Positions 54,051-64,000 of a stretch of 64,000 nucleotides of DNA are shown here, one piece after another. The position numbers were made by a program, and so were the translations under genes. A model generated the notes under the pieces. That model ran no database searches. It was not told the DNA's origin and saw only the letters and a list, made by a program, of their open reading frames with translations. Source of the DNA: Neoceratodus forsteri (lineage: Eukaryota > Chordata > Ceratodontiformes > Ceratodontidae); contig CM057449.1 of NCBI GenBank assembly GCA_016271365.2, positions 1,568,000,501 through 1,568,064,500 on the forward strand, read 5' to 3'. Positions within the stretch are counted from its first letter, which is position 1. Each line of letters starts with the position of its first letter.

Positions 54051-56090
54051 GGCAGGTATGATAGTTATAGTACATATGCCAAGAAGCTGTAGTTAGGTAG
54101 GAAGAAAAAGAAATCCAGGAAGATGAGCCCTGCTAGAAGAAGATGCTGCCAGTCCACTGGCACAGTGGATGGATTTCCGCCCAACACTGGCAATCTGGGT
54201 TTGGATGCAAGCTCAGGAGTCAGAGGGCTGGCTGGGGGGAAGAGGATCGAGCATCTGATGGACTGGTCTCCTCCTCCAGGTGGGGAGGGTGGCACTACAC
54301 TCGGTGCTTGACTGACCCCTGGCAGAGGCAGGGGGTGTCACGGCCAAGACTTGCAGGTTCCAGGAGGTGTGCTAGACATCAGTGCATTACACACTTTATG
54401 TCACTGCATGCCACACCTCCCAGAAATGGAGGAAAACCCGGCTGAGGCATGGAGGATGTCTGCCTCCAACGCTGAGCCTCACGCAGGTGGCCAAGGCACT
54501 ATGCCACTGAATCTCCATGTGGCACTATTCAGAAAGTAGCAGAGGGGGCTCTGCCCTGGGAGGTAATCCAGAGAGCACTCCAATGGCAGCAGGTAAGTCT
54601 CGAGAGATGGAATGAGGTGGTAGGGATGGTGGACTGATCACAGAAAGCCAGACGGATTAAAAAAAAAAGGCTGATCCAGGCACTCCACACAGGATATACT
54701 GGTGTGAGGCAGGTAGGCACTGAGGTAAGAATTGTTGTAGGTCATTGACAGGACTGGGAGGCAGAAGAAGAAATTGTAAGTGATGGAGCAGGAGCTGCTT
54801 CCCCAAAAAGAGGCTGCCAAACTGGGAAGTGTATCGGGAGGACTTTGGCAAAGGCTGCTGGCAGTAGTGAATCACATAGCATAACTGGTACCTAGTTTCA
54901 ACCATGGCTAAGAGCTGTTAGACATGAGGGGGAGGTAGCACAAGTATGGCAGCAAGGTTATTGAAGCACTGGCAGAGGTGCTGGTCTCAGGGAACAGAGA
55001 AAGGCCCATTAAATAACACTGGGGAAAATGAGCCAGAATACAGCTAATTAAAACCAAGTCAGTACTATCCTTAGCAACAGTTTCCAGACATTTACCCTAC
55101 AATCCATTGCCTCTAAGAAAATGAAGGAAACACAAGAGACAATGTAATGGAAGACAAATGGGAAAGAGGCCATTGTACAGTAGGGAGCAACAAAACATCT
55201 ATCCAAAGGACACTTAGACATGTGTAGTTTAAGTACTGCTTAGTATGAATTTTATCTAAAAGAAATCTCCTCTACCACTCCTGAAAAAATTCCCTTACTG
55301 TACTTGCAAATAAGCCATATAAATCCATTGTAATGAATTATACTTCAACACATTCTTGGTGCCCCACAGATCATGGCATGGGCAGGTCAAAAAGTGTTTG
55401 GAAGATCACCAGTGGGTGGAGCTCATGCATTTGGCCAGAATTGGGGCTGGACAGACAGGAAGAAATGGTGAAAAGAGGGAGGATCACCCTGTATATGATG
55501 TCCCCATCTTGCCCCGTACTCTCATCCCCTGACTCCTGTCAGATAACGGTGCCCCAGAAGTAAATGTAGGCTAGAAAAATTCAACTGAAGGGAGTAAGCA
55601 GGGGTGGAGGAATTCAGGGGGAGAGCTCCAAAGGATGTTAGGATCCAAATGTAGAATCTGGAGCCTCCAGATGAGGTTGGGGGAGGACTAAGAGGAGAGC
55701 AGAAGCAGGTGTGGGATCAAACGCATGGAGGAATAAAATAAAAAAAAATGGACTGGATCCACTGAGTAAAGATCAGAATGTCCAGAACTAGGGTTCATAT
55801 TTAAGGTTCAAGATGAAGGTGATGTGTTTATAACATGCTACATGAGAACATGCTGTGCACAAATACTGTGGGTTGCTTTTATTCCATACTGAATAAATTC
55901 TTACTGGAGAGCAGTATTTAAGGTTGCTACACTGAGAAAACCAGACATTCTTGACAGGTCAATGATCTTACTTTGTCTCACTCTATGTAGCAATGGTTGT
56001 AGAGTTCTTGCCTGCCCCCAGCCACATCAGAAATTCAAGTTTCAAATGCTGAATCCTGTGTCATCTGTGTCATCCTCTATAACAATACAC
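54051..56090. other. Unassigned sequence
   Basis: No recognised gene. It contains the partial repeat of 52,180-52,240 at 55,183-55,240. Confidence 0.4.
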
Positions 56091-56094
56091 CCTG

Positions 56095-57322
56095 TAGGGC
56101 AGGGTGAAATTAGCAAATTCAGATTTCACTGAATTTTCATAAAAGTTTTCGAAATTATTCAATTCATTGTAGCTCAGTCTATCTTATAGCTAGAGATCTG
56201 TAATGTTTGGAAGAGGCCCGGAAAGGATGCCAAGTTTCATTATATTTGGATTGGGGTGGGGAAACTATTGGAATTGTTGGCTGCTTATAACTTGGCTAGC
56301 CTTTGAGAAAGAGATTAGAGATATGACACACACAGCCTCTTTTTTTCTATATTGGGTTTTTCTCCCAGTCAGCAGCTCTTCTCTCAGAAATATACCCTGT
56401 TCACAGTGATACATAGTGATACACACTGAAACAATCACAGGATTTAAGAATGCATGGGATAGACAAAAGGGAATCCTGGAGGTCTGGGGTAAGGAGCAAC
56501 AGACTTCTAGAAAAACTGAAAGTGATCTTACAAGCTCAAATGGGCAGACTGGGTGGGTCATAGGCCCTTATCTGCCAACAGTATCTATGTATTTATGTAT
56601 ATAATCTGATCAGACTGAACCCAGCCATCATTCCATTGACTACTGGCTTTTTCTTCCACATTTTTTTCCCTCCCACCTCCCTTAGTGGGGGTGGAGCCTC
56701 TATTAGCCTCATGCAGCCACAGCTTTTCCTGTAGCAAGATCAAGCTCCCTGGCCCAGCCAAAGGGGTCACTGTGTTGGAGTAAACCACCACCAACTCTCC
56801 CCAACTGAGATGCACTGCTGATTGGAAGCTGTGTCAGCCATGGCCTGCCTCCTGATGTGACTTCTGGACTTGCTTCCAATCCTGGGTTGTCAGTATGGCA
56901 GTGTGACACTCATAGCAAGGCCATGGGGGTGGCAACAAAGCTTAATATTTAGGGTCAAGGAACCTAACAAAACTGGTGATATCCAGTTTTCTAGTTTTAA
57001 AATTATAGGAGCATGAAATTCTGCAGTTCACATAATTGCGAAATGAAATTTTAAAATTTCTAAAAATTTGGAGGATTATAACTCAGTCAGCTTTAATGAT
57101 AGAAATGTGCAACTTTATATACATCCCCATGGATGTTGGTAAAGTTACCATATCAAATTTGGTGTAGCTGTGACACACGTCTAACAATAGATGGAAATAT
57201 CTGAAATAACAATTTTAACAAAACTTTGCAAAAATTTTTTCAGAAACTGCAAACTTTTGCAAAAGTGAATTCAGAATTTTGCAAGAATTTTGCTGGCAGA
57301 AGATAAGTTTTGCCCAGTCCTA
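56095..57322. mobile_element. hAT-like non-autonomous element, split by a CR1 end
   Basis: The left end tagggcagggtgaaatt and the reversed right end taggactgggcaaaact resemble each other and the ends of hAT transposons (CAGGG.TGGGCAAA type). AT-rich sequence with aatttt/caaaatt words lies just inside both ends. No 8 bp target duplication could be confirmed and no transposase is present. The GC-richer middle (56,605-56,980) may be foreign. Confidence 0.4.
56416..56603 (+). mobile_element. CR1 LINE 3' end
   Basis: Last codons ITGFKNAWDRQKGILEVWGK are followed by non-coding aaatgggcagactgggtggg, aggcccttatctgcc and an octamer-type tail atctatgtatttatgtata. It is the closest relative of CR1-B in the window: the CR1-B 3' part has the same residues (HGIDIKEFWRSGVRGN on its own strand) and the same tail type. 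Confidence 0.75.
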
Positions 57323-58260
57323 CCCCCAGTAATTAATCCCTTTAGGAAAATATTTCCAAGACTTTTCCTTTCCTTTCCTCGTCCAGCTGACTTGTGGCAA
57401 GGACTAAAGGTATGAGTCCTCATGACAGGAGGAAATTATATGCATAAGCTATACTGCATATAGCAAAACAGAATGGCATAAATTTAGAAATTTCCCACTG
57501 GGATAACCTTTTTAAGCACAACATTAGGTTTTCAAACAGGTCCAAGAGGAGGAGAGGTTGCTGGACTGATGAGTAACTTGTTACAGGTCTGACTTATTTT
57601 AATTCAAAAGCTGTTGCCTGTCATTCAGTGGGACAGCCTATGAGTGACTCCTCCCACCAATGCCACTACAAATGCAGACCAAGCCAGCCCTTTGGGCTCG
57701 TCACATCATTTTTTCTGTCTGGCTACTTGCTACATTTTTTTTCATGTGTGTGTGGCAGGGTCTCTCATCAGTAGCTGTACCTGCAGGCTATTTCTAACCA
57801 TTTCTGCTGCACATTGATTATCTTTACATAGGTTACTTGATATTATTGCTTCTGTCTTTGTCTTTTTTATTGCCCATTTTAGTAGCTGATGTTTTATGTG
57901 CAGTATGTGGCAGCTGAGCACTCTTTTACATCCTATATGTACTTGTATGTATCTTGTTTTTATACAATATACATTAGCATTTTTTAGGCTAAATAAAAAC
58001 ATTACCTGTAGCAGAGAGCAATAACTAGCTAGATAAAATTTTTAGCTCCATGGTAGGGTAAGTCATAAAATTTAGCTAGTTAGTTGGGTACATCACAAAG
58101 AACCTTTTCTGCCACCTGTGCTTAGACATCGAAAGATCTGCACCCTCCAGCCAGCACAAGCTACCTCTATAAAACAATGTATGGCAGCTGCCGGCTGTTC
58201 AAATCTTCCATGCTACAGGAAATTTTCACTTTTAAATAAAACTAGCTTAGAAATGTTAAT
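57323..58260. other. Unassigned sequence
   Basis: No recognised feature. Confidence 0.4.
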
Positions 58261-58261
58261 G

Positions 58262-58455
58262 TTTAGTGTATAAACTGGACATGTGATAGGTGCTTATGAG
58301 ATATGAACTTTATCTTCATTTGTGCTCAGTGACCTCTTTTGACCTCACTCATGGCTTCACCAGTCATGAAGTTCAACAGGTCATTGACCACTCATGAAAA
58401 TAAGTATTGTATCTCATAAGCACCCATCACATATCCCTAAATTTTCCATAAACTT
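58262..58455. mobile_element. Palindromic MITE
   Basis: The left arm (58,262-58,319) contains gtgataggtgcttatgagat; the right arm (58,393-58,455) is its inverted copy, with atctcataagcacccatcac. The inner parts also pair: agtgacctc against gaggtcac-like aggtcattgacc. The loop is around 58,355. Confidence 0.7.
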
Positions 58456-60400
58456 TAGCCCTATTCAATCATGCAGTTCACAAAGCCAATTTTGCATTTG
58501 GTTTAACATCAAAAGGCATGAAAAGCCTTGTTTTTATGCTCAGGTGCATGCCATTTCATCTGCTAAGCAAATCTTTCATCTGTGCACTGCAGATTCCTTC
58601 ATGGCCAAAACAGCATTCAGTCCAGAGATGTAGCACAGAAGAAAACACCTAGCTGCCTTCGAACACAGAAGTGATTTTACAAATCCAGTGTTCTTACTTT
58701 TCAAAAGGGTTGTACTTCTGTTCTCCTGTTCACTAGCTCTTTCTGTTGCAGATGAACATTAGCCTTCCTATAACTGAGTAAGGCCATCAGAAGTTCTAAA
58801 AATCCTGGAATGGACTCAAAATCACATGTGATGGGCTTTTGCTGACCTATTTCATAATGCTGCAGATAAAACATGAACTGAACTCTAATCCATTCTCCCA
58901 TAAGTGCAGATAAGGCAATGCTTCTAACACCACTACATGCAGTAAAGCTCAAGCACAGTTCTATTTGTGGTGGTTCTAATGCCTGCCCATGAGTTCCATG
59001 TTCACATGTTCCACTGTAGCGAGCTTTGCAGCTTTCCATGCTATGCAGCAGCATTTCATGGTGCAGTCATCGGCCACTGTTCTCCTGCCCCACAGCAAGC
59101 TGATGGCTCTATGACACCTAAACAACCATATTACAGTCCAGAGTCCTCTTATATGTTCACAAACTGAAACCTCATGCAACCTACACCTATTCTGGCTACT
59201 GAAGGCCATTGTTCTCCTACCACATGGAAAGTTGTCTCATGGTTGCTGTCTGAATAACCGTTTTACTATACACAGTCCTATCATACATTAATCAAGCTTC
59301 ACCTCAGTCATTACCTTACGCATTTCCTCCATACCTACTCATTGAGCATACACTCTCTCCCGAGTCCATTGATCAACCTGATCCATGTGAATTGTGCCTT
59401 CTACCACTTGTCCATCACACTCACAGGCTTTCCTGCTTGTGTGGTACCCATGCGTGTATGGTTTTGCCAGCCTGCCCAGGCAGTTGTCCGGGTTCTCTCC
59501 TTGGTGATCACCATCATTCCAGCCATCCAACCAAGAGGTTGTGCTGTATATGTCCATCAGGTTGTGTACACGCATAAGACCCTATGCTGAATTACAGTCA
59601 CCCATTATTGCTGTAACAAGGGCTCCACTCCTATATGCAATGCCTCTTAAGGGCTAAAAAATTCTCTCATGAATAAAAACCCACAAGTTGCAATGCATCA
59701 AACAGCTTCCTTGCAATTAGTCCTTTAGCTCACCACCCCTGCTGCAGTCACTTATAAGGCTTTTCCCCACCCTGATCCAGTACAGGGGACCATCACAGTC
59801 AATAGCACACCCTCCATGGCAGATATTTCTATACTCTACAATACAAGAAGTGCAATTCAGGCAACAATGACAATGGAGTTAGTAAATGCAGTATAAACAA
59901 ACAGAAGGGTTTTATTAAGGGACATGAATACAGAACTAGGGCTTGTGAAAGGTAAGCAAAGTAATGTAAACAAATAAGATTTAAAAAAAGACTGCCAATA
60001 TAATAACCACAGGTAACCAGGTTTGGCCACAACCACCCACAACAATACCCTTTCCAACATAGTCCAGATTACCCTTGTGACAAGCTAGCCAACTGCCAGT
60101 CATTATTTGCAAATATATTTCTGTCATATTTTTTTTGATGTGATTTTGTGTATGTTAAATGCCACAAGAAAATGCCCAGTGTTACTGAAAGGACACAGGG
60201 AGAGAGAGAGAGAAAAGGTCCTGCAAAATATGTCACATTCCTATGTGACCCAGGAAAACAGCTACTAACCTGGAAGCTGAAAATTACATTTTCAAAGTGG
60301 ATGGAAGTCCTTGGTTAACTAATTGGTATAATAAAGTCTCAGGATGAGAGAAGCTATCTCCCCTGTTATAAACCTTTAAGATCAAAAGGAGAAATGGTTT
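58456..60400. other. Unassigned sequence
   Basis: No recognised gene or repeat. Short frames do not resemble proteins. Confidence 0.4.
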
Positions 60401-60439
60401 CAGACAAGAGGTGTCAGCAAGGTTATCACAGTCTGATTA

Positions 60440-60985
60440 AATTTTTTTTAGTAGTGCCAGGAAGTGGTGATATAAGGACCCAAATAAGGAAATAAATAAT
60501 AATTCCTTAAAATCTGGAAAGAGCAAGCGTGACATCTACTGGTCTAAACGTTAGGACCATACCAGGACTTTTTACAGACAGTCAGAGGGACTATAAATAC
60601 CCCATGTAAACAGCTCATTGCAATGCACTTTGGACACTCTCCTGACAAAACACAGAACAACCTGCCAGTGGCTGAAAAGGAAGAAAGGATTTTTCAGATT
60701 TCACTTATTCTTCCAGACTACAACTTACTATGAACTTAAGGTAGAACTTTAGATAACAGTTATAGTGCATTTTTCATGTATATTTTCCGCTTTTATTTGT
60801 GTTATTCTGTGACCAAAATGTTCTAAATCTTTTAGATGTAACTGTATGATTATTAATTAAAAGTATTTTTGTAAAAAAATTTGTTTTTAAGAAACTTGCC
60901 TGAGCGAGATTTTTCATATTGCGTGTGGTTGTCGGATGTTTAATAATAACCTGTGACTAAACTGTTATTGCTAAAGTGGTGTTTG
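60440..60985 (+). promoter_or_regulatory. Possible LTR-like or Pol II promoter region
   Basis: A TATA-like ctataaatacc at 60,591 is followed about 260 bases later by attaaaag at 60,856 (a poly(A)-signal variant) and a T-rich stretch, the spacing of an LTR. No matching second LTR, primer site or protein was found. It may be chance. Confidence 0.25.
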
Positions 60986-62175
60986 TCACAAATGCACTCC
61001 ACAGTTCAGGCCCTCTGCTTCCACAGTGCCAACCTCAGAGTGCAATAATGTGAACAGGTAACAGACAGGGTAACCCTCCTGTCTGTTTTGGGTCCAAATC
61101 ACCTGTTAGCCTCAAGTTATGGGGGGATTCAAACTGTGAACCTTATGCTAGGATACCCAATATACAAGCTCAGATATGTACCCTCTTCGGGGATTGCAGT
61201 ACAATCCTTTGCCAGGGGCACCTAGCCAGGTCTCCAAAATGAACTCTTAAAACTCTATAAGAGACCTTAGGTATATTCTTACCTGCTTTCCCAAGCTCAG
61301 TAACACCATCAAGCTGTTGAACAATTGTCAGACTTAACCACCTGTACGTCACATGCAAAAAGAACTGACAGACACCCAAGCAGTCTTTCAAAGAAAATGC
61401 TCTTCACTAAAAATTGTAAAACAAGTAAGATAAAATACAGAACAAATATCAAACAGCATACAATCATTTAAAATAAACAGGAAGTTACAGACAAAACACC
61501 ACCACAAAAGGCTTACATTTCTTTTTAAGTATTTCCTAAGTGCATTTTAAAGTTAGAGAGATGTTACCCTCTCCATTAGAGCCCAAGAGATATACACACA
61601 TTTCAGACACACTGATACAATTTCAATTTTATCTCCCCACCTCCTTTTGGATGAGGTCAGCAGGATCCTCCCTTAGTGTTAATTCACATAATTTCTACCA
61701 GGAGGTATTTTAATAAATGTGAACATCAGCAGAAAAAAAACATTTCCTAAATACGACATCCTTTCCTTAAACATTTCTCTTTCATCTTATTGTGGTTCCT
61801 GTTCCCAAGGCAGATCAAAGGGTTTACGACCTTTAACACAATGTTGTTACCAGATATGTCTTCCTACAGGAATCATAAAACTTTACGAGCCCTATATCCT
61901 GGCAAAATGGCTTGAAGGTTCTAATGAAGACAAAAACAGAAAACCTTTAATCAGGTCTCTCTGGTCTTTTTAATTACCTCCTGGTTTCAGCCTGATGCTA
62001 TGATGTTAGGCCAATTTCCGCCCACACTGAAATGGTCATACACAGACCATGTATTTATAATACAGATATCATACAATAATAATATGAGAAGGTTTTTCTG
62101 TGACAGTGTTACCATGAGCTACCAATTGAACAAGGGTCTATACAGGGAAACCTGGGTAAAGATAGTGAGAATATG
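60986..62175. other. Unassigned sequence
   Basis: No recognised feature. Confidence 0.4.
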
Positions 62176-62179
62176 AAAG

Positions 62180-62580
62180 TCTCAAGGAAGAGCAAGGAGG
62201 AAGGGTCTGCTCAACCTGAAGGGGGGAGGGGACTATAAGAGGCCATAATCTAAAACTGGTAGAGGGACAGTACAGAGGGGTGGTACAGGGACACTACTTC
62301 ATGGAAAGGGTGATGGTACCCTGGAATGTAATTACTGATGAGCTGATAAAACTGGATACCGTAGACAGATTCAAGAGATGCTGGGACAGACAGAGGGGCT
62401 TGGTAAAGATTGAAGTTAAAGAAAATGGCAGGGGCAGGTGGGGGGAGAGTAGGGGAGATGGGTTAAAGTTTGGAGGTAGAGCAGCTACTGTATGTTATCA
62501 GTAAACTGTGTTTTGGCAGATGTGATAGACCATTTGGCCTAATCTGCTGGCAACTATGTATGCATGTATGTATGTATGCA
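62180..62580 (+). mobile_element. CR1 LINE C-terminal/3' fragment
   Basis: Coding traces are GHNLKL-like (a shifted ggccataatctaaaactggt), then VVQGHYFMERVMVPWNVITD, KLDTVDRFKRCWDRQRGL. The 3' part has gatagaccatttggcctaat, ctgctggcaactatgtatgc and a tail of atgtatgt units. It is a relative of CR1-C by its aatctgctggcaa ending. Confidence 0.75.
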
Positions 62581-63285
62581 AGAGTCTGTAGGATTTGAAC
62601 CAGGTTATTGCATGCCCATGGGAGAAGACAAAATCAGAGTTACAAGTCTACCCCGAAGAGACTGTAATGCCTGGATCTTCCCCCTTTGTGTAACAACCAA
62701 GAAAGGGTTCTCATTTGGCTACAAGACTCGAGACTGATATTGTACCCTTATCCAGAGTAAACAGGGAACCCTGGGACCTCATGGTGGGTGTTCAGTCGTG
62801 ACCTTGGTGAGCATTCTAGAAGGACACAGGGAGATTATCCCTGTTTTCCACCTCCCTATCACTGACTGCATTTAGGGGTGGGCACTGTGATCTCAGTGGA
62901 CCTGACCCTCAGGAGTGGGTTTCGTGACAACCCTCTCCCTGTGGTGTACTAGTAAACCTGAAATTCCTTTGGAAGCTCCCAAAGTTTATGTATGCATACC
63001 AGTAAAGAAGTACGCTGGTGGGCAGTGAGTAAAAGCATTGCAGTGCTCATAGATGGGCCACAGTTTATGAACAGCCCCCAAAAGGGAACTCCCAGTCACT
63101 TTAGGTATTATAATCCAGAAAGTGGTTCAACCCAAACTCCCAAAGTCTCTACACTGGATTGTGCAGACTGAACCTTTGGGCTTCAAACTACGGATTGTGG
63201 TGAACAGGCCCAATCACTATTTAAATAACTAGCCATGCACATTGGCAAAAGAAATCCAAAGGGAGGTATTGGCTGGGACGAGCGA
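62581..63285. other. Unassigned sequence
   Basis: No recognised feature. Confidence 0.4.
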
Positions 63286-63289
63286 GGGG

Positions 63290-63592
63290 GAGCAGACATT
63301 GAAGAAAAGGAACCTGAGGATCATTATTAGTGACAGTCTAAAGTACTGGAAGGCTGCCAGGAAATTATATAAGATGTTTGGGGGTACAGGGTGGGGGGAT
63401 TGCTAGCAAAAGGAAGGAGGTGATACTGTCCATGTACAGACTTTTGGTGAGGCCTGAAATAGAGGACTGTACACAGTTCTAGAGCCTGCACCGGAAGAAT
63501 GATAGGGACCTCTTGGAGGCTATTCACACGAGGGCTACAAAGATGAATCAGGGTAAACAGGGGAGACATAGGAGGATAGGCTAGAGAATCTC
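63290..63592 (+). pseudogene. CR1-E: CR1 reverse transcriptase fragment
   Basis: Traces of EKNLRIIISDSLKYWKAARK, LYKMFGG and, in shifted frames, the LL.ai..RAT-like laeaihtRATKMN segment (63,513-63,550) correspond to the part between the reverse transcriptase and the MYSLE motif. It stops abruptly where the next element begins. Confidence 0.6.
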
Positions 63593-64000
63593 ATAGGAAC
63601 ATAGGAATGTGATGGTAGAAAAGGACTGCCAGGCCCACCTAGTCTGCCCAACTTGCCTAGATAGCCACTAGACCCCTCTTGTGGTCTCCTCCCCTCCAGT
63701 GCCAACAGCCCTCTGTACTTATCCTATGCCTGCTTGAACCCGCCCACCATCCTCTCCACCACTTCCCTAGGAAGCACATGCCAGGTGTCCAACACCCTCT
63801 CAGTGAAGAAGTGCTTCCTGATGTTACCTCTAAATTTCCCCCCCTTGATTTGGAATTCATGTCCCCTCATCCTAGGTGACTTCTTTATTTGCAAATGGCT
63901 CCTCTCTGGAACTTTATTTATACCCTTTAAGTATTTGAATGTCTCAATCATGCCCCCCCCTTTCTCTCCTCTGCCCCAGTGAGTACATGCTTAGGTCCTT
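63593..64000 (-). mobile_element. CR1-F: CR1 LINE inserted head-on into CR1-E, runs off the window
   Basis: The left edge cataggaacataggaatgtg is the reverse of an octamer tail. Minus-strand coding gives MIETFKYLKGINKVPERSHL, MRGHEFQIKGGKFRGNIRKH, FFTERVLDTWHVLPREVVER. The 5' part lies beyond the window. The frame is open for 75 codons, so it is rather young. Confidence 0.85.

Noticed and set aside
60440..60985. Solo LTR of an endogenous retrovirus
   Set aside because: TATA and poly(A)-like signals alone are too common. No TG...CA ends, target duplication or viral gene was found, so it is kept only as a low-confidence regulatory-like stretch.
1..64000. Host protein-coding exons
   Set aside because: No frame outside the LINE relics shows a recognisable domain, and no chain of exon-like frames with matching splice sites was seen. 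Most frames are under 100 codons and compositionally ordinary for non-coding DNA.

Overview
This window looks like non-coding DNA from a vertebrate with a large, repeat-rich genome. I found no host exon, no functional tRNA or rRNA gene and nothing bacterial. The mix of CR1-type LINEs with octamer 3' tails, an L1 (Tx1/fish-amphibian type) LINE, L2-like LINEs, a MIR-like CORE-SINE, a tRNA-headed SINE and many small palindromic DNA transposons fits an amphibian (a caecilian is my best guess, from the look of the CR1 3' ends). A lungfish or another repeat-rich vertebrate is not excluded. Every recognisable protein is a reverse transcriptase or endonuclease relic of a non-LTR retrotransposon.

Layout, left to right. 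0-8 kb: a tRNA-like SINE head, a ~0.95 kb palindrome built of tRNA-Glu-like modules, a TTAA-type MITE and a second inverted-repeat MITE. 8-18 kb: an L1 3' fragment, two members of a palindromic MITE family, decayed L2-like LINE pieces, a short CR1 end, a short tandem duplication and a LINE C-terminus. 18.7-23.4 kb: a CR1 on the plus strand split by a 2.7 kb CR1 on the minus strand. 23.7-28 kb: two more inverted-repeat elements, then an L2-like LINE (LINE-A) carrying a nested truncated copy of its own kind. 28-30 kb: a purine-rich, unassigned stretch. 30.6-32.8 kb: an 836 bp tandem duplication with a SINE inserted only in the second copy. 35.6-40.7 kb: a 5'-truncated L1 with an imperfect 16 bp target-site duplication, split by a minus-strand CR1. 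43.5-47.6 kb: an unrecognised ~450 bp repeat present as an inverted pair around a second L2-like LINE (LINE-B). 48-54 kb: a CR1 end, a CORE-SINE, a decayed MITE, a SINE fragment, a ~476 bp duplication, a LINE 3' end and a ~66 bp minisatellite. 56-64 kb: a hAT-like element split by a CR1 end, a palindromic MITE, a possible LTR-like promoter and three CR1 fragments, the last two again head-on.

The interest lies in structure and relative age rather than gene function. Nested insertions order the elements in time. Three LINE copies keep a common 3' stem-loop. Several palindromes share a loop but not arms. Only one of the six reverse transcriptases whose catalytic box can be read keeps it both intact and in frame, so none of these LINEs should be able to move by itself. 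All calls are by eye; coordinates of element edges are good to roughly 10-30 bases unless a terminal repeat fixes them.
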